From contig CM059562.1 of the NCBI GenBank assembly GCA_030386875.1, positions 77,744,095 through 77,808,094 of the forward strand: a stretch of 64,000 nucleotides of DNA, given 5' to 3'. A program made the position numbers and the translations under genes. This document shows, in pieces, positions 56,106 through 64,000 of this stretch. Every line of letters starts with the position of its first letter. The first letter of the stretch is position 1. The notes beneath the pieces were generated by a model, which worked only from the letters and a program-made list of their open reading frames with translations, was not told the DNA's origin and searched no databases. This DNA comes from Morinoia aosen. Taxonomy: Eukaryota; Arthropoda; Malacostraca; Amphipoda; Talitridae.

Positions 56106-58380
56106 GGTGGTAGAGAAGTGAGGTGACACGCTCGCGTTCGGCCACAGCTCCACGTGGGTGGAGCGAGTCATCTAAACAATGGTCCATTTCATTGTCATGG
56201 TTGTTGGTTGGGTAGAATGTTTTTTGCTGTTGTTGGCACTTCCTCACCTAAGTGTTTACTAACATTAGAATTTTAACAGTTAATAAGAGTAATTGGTGTC
56301 ACAGAACTACCTGACATCCAAGTTAATAATAAAGTGTAGCTAAACTGACGTTTTAATCGGAGCAAAATATTTAAATTTAAGATTTAGAAGAAGAAATTTA
56401 AATATAAAGAGAACTTCAGGTCCAGCATTTGCAGAGTTGCCGGTGTTGCCTCACAACCCGGCTAGGTGGGCAAGTCTGTCAAGTCGCAAAGTCAAGCCAA
56501 AGGCAACCACAAAGTCTGTGAAGCTTCAGTAAATGAAATCACGTGCTGCAAAAGACGTTTAATGAAAAATTGACACTTCAAACACGTTTCGTTTGAAGGA
56601 TCGGGATACTTGGTTTGAAAAAAACGTGTCAAACTTTAAAAAACGGAAGCAGAAATTCGATCGAACAAAGTACCAATTTTGGCATGCCTGAGTAAGAACG
56701 AAAAATTCACGCTTTTTCAGCCGTATCGTAAAAATATCACTATTCCAAGCACGTAATATTGACCCTAAATAAAGGAGCGTTTATGGGCCATCTGCACCTC
56801 ACATTTACGGCCGCGTGCAGGAACCCCAGAAAAACTTTGTCTCCTAGCCACCGTTTTTTTTTCATTTCTCCTGATCATACCGGCTGCTAAAATACAATCA
56901 TCTCAATCTCTTTTCAAGTTTCGATTCATTTTGCGTTAATCAATTCCTAAAGTGCTTGATTTGAAATATTTTTTAGGGATGGAATTTCATTAATTTCAGG
57001 TTTCATGTATAGCCCAGCACTGGTTAGCTCGTTGAGTTTAGTTGTGATGCGCAATGAGTATAAAAAGACTCATTGATCCCAGACCCGCCCCTCACCCCAC
57101 AGTCCCCGGGGCTCACCATACATTTCCATATAAATTAAAGAGTTAAGGCCACTCTGAGCGCGGTGCCTTTTTCGGATCCTGATCTTCGCGCGTTGCAAGC
57201 GTTTCCAGCGTTGTGAACTTAGCGGCACGCGGCGCGTTGTGGTCACAAGGAATAAGCTAAGGCTTCAACTATTGATAATGACCTAAAAACAAGTTTTCCG
57301 TAACGATGCATGATAAGTGAGCAAACATGCTAAGACTTTATTTATTGGTAATAATCTAAAAACGAGTTTTTTCAAGATTGAATAGTAATCGAGTAAATTC
57401 TTGAACTTTTAAAAGAAGGAAAATCAGTTCAAAATAATGAGAACACGTGTCTTATTTCTTCAGCAAATTCATTAAAGACTCTTCAAACATGAAAACCACT
57501 ACAATTATCAATGCACATTCTCGCGGCAATAAAAACTCACCCTACGCTTCGTAATCCTCTTTAAATGACATCTGTTAGGGGCTAACAACATTCGCTTTTT
57601 GGGCTCGTCAAGTGCGCCAGAAGCAGACCGTCTCCTCAGAGCAACACCTGGCGCAGGTAAGAAGCGCATCGAGAGGCTGTTGCTGCGAAATACATGTAAA
57701 TCCGCATGCAAATTGCTCCTTGAGAATAGCGTCTCCCGAAATGGCTTTTATTGGAGCATGAGGCCGCATTAGCATAGCGAGAAATGCTGGAGAGTGGCCA
57801 GCACTGGTTGACGGTAATGTTTTAAACATGATTGTGAGGTGCAATCTATGAGGTCCACGGTGTCCTGTGGGGCTCGTCGTCTCTCTGTGAAAATTTCGAG
57901 GGAAAGAATTCACGACTAAAAATTTTAACTCACTGAAAGAGTGAAGTGAATGGGGGTTGTATAAACCGTGTGAAATAAAAAGAAACCGTTTTGATGTGGA
58001 AAATTTCTCTGAAATTAAGTGTTCAACAAAATGCAAGTGCTTCGTGACTGTTATCAGCTCTTTGTATTTATGCTGTTTTTATTTCTCCTCTCTTCAATTT
58101 TTATTTCCTTTTTCTTCCTTTCTTCGATTACTTCTTTCCGTTATTAAACACTCACAAGGATGATATAGTTACCTAAGCCGTACCGTAGTAACTTTACAAA
58201 TTCTCACAAGCATTTCACTGAATTTACAGTGTATTATGTTCATCTAACTAATAAGCCGTATCCTACCGATACTGCAAAATATCAAGTAAATTCGTCATCA
58301 CTGATTACTGATATCACAAATTAAGTTGAATTAACCCCTTACGGGCCCTACACGTCCTCGTGCTGTAGCTCTGCCATTCT
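56106..58380. other. Unique stretch, no gene recognised
   Basis: GC-richer patches lie at about 57,000-57,245, which includes TATAAAAAG at 57,059-57,067, and 57,530-57,800. No initiator-like element sits at the right distance from the TATA-like word. The minus frame at 57,608-58,036 (142 codons) has no recognisable domain. Confidence 0.5.
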
Positions 58381-58384
58381 ATGT

Positions 58385-58610
58385 ACGATGCACGTCATGC
58401 CCTGAAGAAGACGTCGTCCCCTGAAGAAGACGTCATGCACGTCGTCCCCTGAACAAGAATCCTACTGTAAAGAATAGGGAACCGTCTAAGCTAGGATGGG
58501 AATTTCAGGAACGTCGATGGTTGGTAGGCCTGGGGAACGTCTAGGAAACTTCGATAGGTCTGGGGAACATCTAAAAAATCGATGGTCGATGGTAGGAACT
58601 GAAATCCCAA
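58385..58610 (+). repeat. Two decayed short tandem repeats
   Basis: CCTGAAGAAGACGTC, CCTGAAGAAGACGTC and CCTGAACAAG recur at about 58,400-58,465. At about 58,505-58,605 the words CTGGGGAAC(G/A)TCTA and TCGATGGT recur. Both are old. Confidence 0.6.
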
Positions 58611-59885
58611 AAATACCGTAGATATTTTACCATGCCAAGATTTCAACCCTTATTTTACGGTATCATCAGTGCGAAAATTACATAAAAAATTAGTTATAAT
58701 TAAAATTAGTCATCGAAAATTAGTCCTAAAGGGAACTCCACGGTATCTAGAATACAACTTTAATATTCTATAAGGGACTAGGGAAGTTCTACACCAGCGA
58801 TAACTACACGATAAACAGAGAATAATTTACGGCGAGGAGAACCTCATCTTGGGAGAATAAATTAAGCAATTGCTGGGTTGTATTGTTCAGGGGCATCAAT
58901 TTTCTTTCTATTGTTGAAGAAAATCTGAAAGTGAACGATACTTCTGAAACTTACGAGCACAAATTTTTTGTCTCGAGACGAAATTTAAAATCATTTCGTG
59001 TGCATTAAATTACGAGTTTCCAAATTGTGTTGTTAAATATTAGTAATCATTTTTCTTGTAGGTAAATGGGGGGTTATGCTACGACAGACAGTCTTTGTTT
59101 CAGTAGCCTTCCTGTTTCGTCAATGTGGTCAGCCGAGCAATATTGTCATTAAATGTAGTAGTAGATGACATTTTTTTTTTCAACGAACTTTTTCATATTT
59201 TTAATTTACATAGGAAGTATACAGAGTAGTTCAATAATTAATTGAGCTTACAACAAAGCGTTAAATTAAATGGCTTTAACGCGTCAACTGCGGCGGGTTA
59301 AATTGAAGTTCAATATTCAACTTAAATTAGAGTTAATTAAAGAGATTAATTTCGGAAATAATGATTGTTAAATAGATCATGCCTTCCGAAAAAATTACAC
59401 GTCGTTGAGTGCAGAGGAATAAACAACGCACATGTGCGTAAGCGACGCACAGTAAAAGACCGCTTGATGCACATGTGCGTCCAGCGGCCGCGAACGTTTT
59501 AATATTTTTGCTGTCCGCTCCTTGAAATCATTCAAAACAAGAGGCAAGACGCAGGTGTGAACTTTGTTAGTCGAGAGTTGCTTTTACCGAATGATACTCT
59601 CGTCAGCGAGTTTGATTATTTTTCGAGTGTAATTAATGTTCTTCAACTGCGTTTTGACTGTTTTCATTTAATTTCATTGTTCAGTGTCATTTTTGGAATA
59701 TTTTTGCCTTCATAATCATTTTTACAAATTTATTCAATGTTTTCACTGTGAACTGATCAACGTGTCTTATGTTAATGCAACTGTGAGGTACCTCAAACTT
59801 ACAATAAAAATTACAAGAAATCGCAGCGTAAAACTTTTGATGGTGATCGTTACGATGATGAACTTCATGTGGTCGTTCTCAAAGC
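58611..59885. other. AT-rich stretch, no gene recognised
   Basis: A GC-richer patch at about 59,400-59,500 contains GCACATGTGCGT twice (59,430 and 59,470), a small self-complementary repeat. No gene recognised. Confidence 0.5.
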
Positions 59886-59892
59886 GAGTTAC

Positions 59893-60322
59893 GATGCTTG
59901 TGTCATCATGGTTGGTAGTATCATGTGATTTCAAATATTTAGCTTGACGACCTGTAATACCATGTAATTTCAAACACGCAGAATGACGGCCGGTAATACC
60001 ATGTAATTTCAAACACGCAGAATGACGGCCGGTAATACCATGTAATTTCAAACACGCAGAATGACGGCCGGTAATACCATGTAATTTCAAACACGCAGAA
60101 TGACGGCCGGTAATACCATGTAATTTCAAACACGCAGAATGACGGCCGGTAATACCATGTAATTTCAAACACGCAGAATGACGGCCTGTAATACCATGTA
60201 ATTTCAAACGTGTAGCATCATGATTAGCAATGTCACGTAATTTCAAACATGTAGCATGACAGTCTATCATGCATGTACCATTACAATAGGCAATATCATG
60301 TAATTTCGGATATATACCATGA
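59893..60322 (+). repeat. 39-bp minisatellite, about 11 units
   Basis: Units combine GAATGACGGCCGGTAATACC with ATGTAATTTCAAACACGCA. About five central units are identical; edge units are decayed. Thirty-nine bases are 13 codons, so minus frames stay open (59,767-60,393, 208 codons, a 13-residue LHGITGRHSACLK cycle; 59,939-60,172). They read the repeat; no signal suggests expression. Confidence 0.94.
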
Positions 60323-61195
60323 GGGTATAAGGCTCGCTCGTACCATGACGCTCGGCACAGCAACATCAGAAGCCACCAGCTGCAGGGAGGCACAGCTTTC
60401 TAACATCCAGGAGCCTGATTTCCAAAGCACGCTACGTTAAGGAACCTAACAGCTAAACGTAACTCGACTTGGCATTGACATAAGCATCAATCTAAATATT
60501 TTGCTCTGCGATCTCTTGTAATGTTGAAAGTAACTGTGAGGCCCCTCATACGTATCTTCAGCTTGCTACATTTCAGCATTGATACTTCTTGCAACTCTCA
60601 CCATGTACCATTTCCAGCAACCGCCAGCTAGAAAAATCTCTCGTTCAAGTGCTGGGTTGTTCAAAGTACATAACTAAAAATATATATTTCGCTTCATTTG
60701 CCACGTTAATTATTGCTTATCAATAATATATTTTTACCATGTCTTACATTTTGTCAAACCTAAATGAATCTCATTATTGCGCTATAAATGACGTTGACAA
60801 ATTGTTGTGGCAGGTTGTTTTGCTTGTTTTTCAAACTCATGTTTACTGTTTTGGTTCGTTACGTAGAAAAACGATTTTAATGTGCAAGAAACGTAATTTA
60901 CTTCCACAAGTTAGCAATTTGCACCGCTCTTAAAAATGAGACCGCAGAAAAGCCTTGAATTTTTCACCTAAGTAAGTTAAGGACGAGACTTCAGGCAATA
61001 AACATTAGCAGACGAGCGTCTCTGAACAACAAAAATGAAAACGAAATCTACGACGATAAATTCCATGAAAGACGTATCTTTTAAGTACCTAAAATGGATA
61101 CAAAACGTAGCAGTGTAAACTCCATCACCTCCTTCAATGACGTAAGGTGAACACAACATTTACCACAGTAAACTGCACCAGATCCAAGTTCTTTA
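60323..61195. other. AT-rich stretch, no gene recognised
   Basis: Unique sequence. Frames of about 60 codons without domains. A 17-bp word at 61,173-61,189 recurs inverted at 61,579-61,595. Confidence 0.5.
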
Positions 61196-61202
61196 CCTAC
61201 TG

Positions 61203-61332
61203 TACATACCCAGTCTAACTTTTTCATCGCCTGCATGCATGTTTTTCGCCGCCTAAGCGATTTAATCGCTTAAATTGATTAGGCCGCAAAAAATATGCAT
61301 GCAGGCGGCGAAAAAGTTGGACTGGGTATGTA
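61203..61332. mobile_element. Hairpin MITE, 126 bp, TA-flanked
   Basis: TA at 61,203-61,204 and 61,331-61,332 flank a near-complete palindrome, 61,205-61,330. The ends read CATACCCAGTC on one strand and its complement on the other. The arms are about 55-60 bp with few mismatches (CGCCTGCATGCAT, CGATTTAATCG near the centre). It is non-autonomous with no coding capacity. A TA target and short inverted ends fit Tc1/mariner mobilisation, inferred from structure only. Confidence 0.88.
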
Positions 61333-62235
61333 CGTGCCCTGGACACATAATTTACTACTGTGAACTGCACAAAAACACAAACTGGGTATGGAATCAACTA
61401 CCATAAATACCACCAGGAAAAGTAAAAGTTAAATCATGAAAACTCGATATACGAGTAAAATCCCTCACAACAGACCCCACCTAATGTACATATTTGTAGA
61501 TAGTTCCCAACATAGAGTTTCCACCGACACACAGGTCTCTGTATTTAATTATCAGTAACCCATATGTACTTATCAGTTACTTGGATCTGGTGCAGCAGTA
61601 GGGCAGACTCCAGAGACTTCAAATTGCCACACTCGTTGCACCGTAACAGCAGCTTGACGAATCTTGAAATATTTATAGACAAAACAGATTTCATGTCCAA
61701 ATGGGAAAAAATGTAAACTTCATTTGTAAAATTTTAATAATTTCTCGTTCCTAAGTGAAAATACCTTAGAAAATGGACCGACATCGTGAAATAAATAAAT
61801 ATTGATTGCTTTTGAGGATACTCTGGCGACGAGAAACCCTCCTCATGGCGTGAGATGTTTCTGTAGCTTATTCTGGTCTCAAACTGCACACGACAAAAGT
61901 AATGCACAACATTGTAGGCTCAAGTAAATTTATAATAACTTTATCTTGTTTTCTTTCAAAGTTCCAGGCCAGGAAATTTGCATCAAATTCTCTACCCTAG
62001 AATTACTCCAAAAAATATTTTTTCACATTTATTTTTCCTCGCATCAAATTCACTTATATCAATAATTTTACACATATACATTTCTTTTTACTATTCCATA
62101 CTATTACACTCTTTTGCAATTGCAGCCACAAAGTAAACGAACTCGGAAGTTACACAAAATGTAACGAGTCAATTTCGATTTGTCGAGCCAGTGACTAGCA
62201 TTGCAGGAGTCGAAACTTCATTTAATTTAAGTTAA
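61333..62235. other. AT-rich stretch, no gene recognised
   Basis: Includes a partial match to the MITE terminus (AAACTGGGTATGG near 61,379), possibly a relic. No recognised frame. Confidence 0.45.
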
Positions 62236-62239
62236 AACT

Positions 62240-62725
62240 CGGGGAGCATCTTATGCAAATACGCACAGTTAGGAAGCGCAAATTTGTACAAGATTTGAGC
62301 GGCGCAGTTGCGGCGTGCGACAGCAGCGCAAGAGCGCCATAAGCCCGCGCCATAAAAGAGCGTTAGAGCGACCAAGTAGAGCTGTGCAGCGCCAGCAGTC
62401 GCACTCATGACGCACTTTATATAAGCCCCGGGCTCCCTAGGGTGAAGTGAAGGGTGGTCTAACACACCAGCATCTCCCTCTATTGCCTTTATTATTATCA
62501 TTGGTTTGGTGGGCGCTGCGCCGACCCTTGCGTCCTCCAGCCGTCTCCTTATCACAATCTCAAAAGCTCCGGCCTGGTAGCGGCCCGATGCAGACAGGAC
62601 GCTGTCAGGCTCGCCGTAGCCCTCTCCCGACACCGGGGGTCAAATTGCCTGTCAATATCGAGAGCGATGCGCCGCCATCTCTGCTACACAGCCCCGCGGT
62701 CTCAACAACTTCGTGATATAAAACG
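62240..62725. promoter_or_regulatory. CpG-rich island with TATATAAG (speculative promoter)
   Basis: The most GC-rich unique island in the window, with CpG frequent throughout. TATATAAG lies at 62,418-62,425, followed by CCCCGGGCTCC. No clear initiator stands about 30 bp downstream. The frames (minus 62,232-62,633, 133 codons; plus 62,447-62,716, 89 codons) show no domain. A promoter or enhancer of an unseen gene is possible. Confidence 0.25.
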
Positions 62726-62959
62726 CCGCTTCCACTAGTCTTTTGCTGCCTCGACTGGATATCGTGAGAGAATCATAGAAATTTACTACCACTGGGTTCT
62801 TTGTTCGTCTGCTGCACATAATCCCAGTGAATTATGGAGACGCGTGGAAATTTAAATTTTTGTAACTGTAAAGATAAGCCATAATCACCTGTGTGCCCAA
62901 CCCGTCGTAAATGACAGTATTCGATAGCTTCCTTAAATAAGTTTCCAGATATGACTGAA

Positions 62960-63720
62960 AAACGAATATTTCCATCCCAATAGTACCCGTGATTAAAATA
63001 TTCTTGGACTTGTGCGCTGATGAAACTCATGTCACAGATATGGTCATTCAGCATCCTCAAGAGCGCGACAGAGAGACGAATCAAGCAAGCAGTAACAGTG
63101 CATTATTATTTTATACTAGTGTTCATGACCCGTCAAAAATGACGGGAATCGATATTTTCTTTAGACAATTCTTTCAGATGTGGACGACAACAAATATATC
63201 CATCTTAATAGTACTCGATTTTAAATTATTCTTGTACTTGTGCATTGAGTAAATTCATCACAGATACGATCATTAAACATCCCCATGAGTGTCACAGACA
63301 CGCTCCAACCAACCAAACAGCAACTTTGTATTATTACCTTTTTAATTCAATTATTATTAGCCAAGAAGTTTTTGTAAAAATTTGCTAGATCTTTTTCATC
63401 TCGATAAGCTGCATTTTCATAACAATAGATTCAATTTTCACGCTATATTTTTGACTTATAAACGAAAGTGAGCAGGTGCCAGGTTTTTTATATCATTTGA
63501 ATGGTATCAATAACACCAACCAAGCAAGCAGATCTCCATCGTAATAACATCGGAGAAATCACGCACAAAAAAGACATTTACAAATTTATGGAAACACCTA
63601 GCGTTCTATTATATAAAGTTGATTACTAACTGCATAAAATTCTTTAAATATTCAATGTGTTCAACAAGATTCCCAGTGTAACAACATAAGTGAAATTACG
63701 CACAAAAATTTTGTTAATTC
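62960..63720 (+). repeat. Degenerate tandem repeat, unit about 220-230 bp
   Basis: CATC(C/T)(C/T)AATAGTAC at about 62,972 and 63,200, CTTGTGC(G/A) and TCACAGATA(T/C)G after each, and AA(T/C)CAA(G/C)CAA(G/A)CAG at about 63,079, 63,306 and 63,524 set a period of about 220-230 bp. A later partial copy shares CATAAGTGAAATTACGCACA with CATCGGAGAAATCACGCACA. A small hairpin (CCCGTC...GACGGG) sits near 63,130. Copies are highly diverged. Confidence 0.72.
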
Positions 63721-64000
63721 ATTTGTTTACTTAGAAAAAATTTACGAAGAGACCCGGCATGTTATTATACACGTATTAATATGCACAGTGCCTCCCCAGA
63801 AAAAAACAGACCCCACTTTAAATTATTATAGCTCTTAGGTTATTGTTGATAATTGAGCTCTCTAAAAACCATAGTGCTTACCAAATATTTCCCTCTTCAC
63901 ACAAAAAATTGTATTTGGTTAGCGTGCGCAGAATTGTTACAGTACCATTTTTAAGAACGCAACTGAGAGTACATTTGCTCCGAGAGCGAACATTCTGTGC
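63721..64000. other. AT-rich end of window, nothing recognised
   Basis: Short unique AT-rich segment without a convincing frame or repeat. Confidence 0.5.

Noticed and set aside
57059..57105. TATA box with initiator
   Set aside because: TATAAAAAG is present, but the nearest CAGTCC lies about 42 bp downstream, too far for a standard core promoter.

Overview
The window reads as a stretch of animal nuclear DNA, most likely arthropod. It is AT-rich and gene-poor, with no bacterial-style operons. It carries short TA-flanked inverted-repeat transposons and two degraded Penelope-like retroelement fragments, and it is dominated by many unrelated minisatellites. I could not assign one complete protein-coding gene. 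The best reading is a long intergenic region or a very large intron. The arthropod call is an inference; the sequence gives no species-level marker.

Layout. 1-12.1 kb: AT-rich sequence with a few GC-richer islands and two small degenerate repeats. 12.17-13.75 kb: a 27-bp minisatellite of about 58 units, 21 of them identical, which opens long spurious frames on both strands. 15.4-23 kb: a series of tandem duplications and minisatellites with unit lengths of 146, 25, about 160, 34 and 32 bp. 25-26.4 kb: a 25-bp array of about 55 units. 27.2-27.6 kb: a 70-bp repeat. 30.1-31.15 kb: two inverted-repeat transposons side by side, one flanked by TA and one by TTAA. 31.6-32.1 kb: a mixed 43/41-bp array. 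34.0-35.25 kb: an AT-rich CATCAAGA-type array followed almost at once by a GC-rich 15-bp array. 37.46-39.59 kb: two 5'-truncated Penelope-like copies head to head; one keeps the YVDD reverse-transcriptase motif and a GIY-YIG-type endonuclease segment.

43.4-50.6 kb is the only part with credible, unidentified coding signals: an ATG-less frame at 45,943-46,134 (minus), a small cysteine-containing frame at 46,289-46,558 (plus), a possible exon at 44,116-44,270 (minus), a long frame at 50,026-50,583, and a segment of about 140 bp duplicated 2.1 kb apart. All are low to moderate confidence. 53.8-56.1 kb packs five different simple or tandem arrays together. 59.9-60.3 kb is a 39-bp array, 61.2 kb a 126-bp hairpin transposon, and 62.9-63.7 kb a degenerate repeat of about 225 bp.

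Several GC-richer islands with TAATTA-type cores could be regulatory elements of a distant gene, but that cannot be shown from one sequence. No functional system linking the features is visible. The most informative observations are the transposon structures, the head-to-head Penelope pair, the freshly amplified 27-bp array and the unexplained coding frames near 46 kb.
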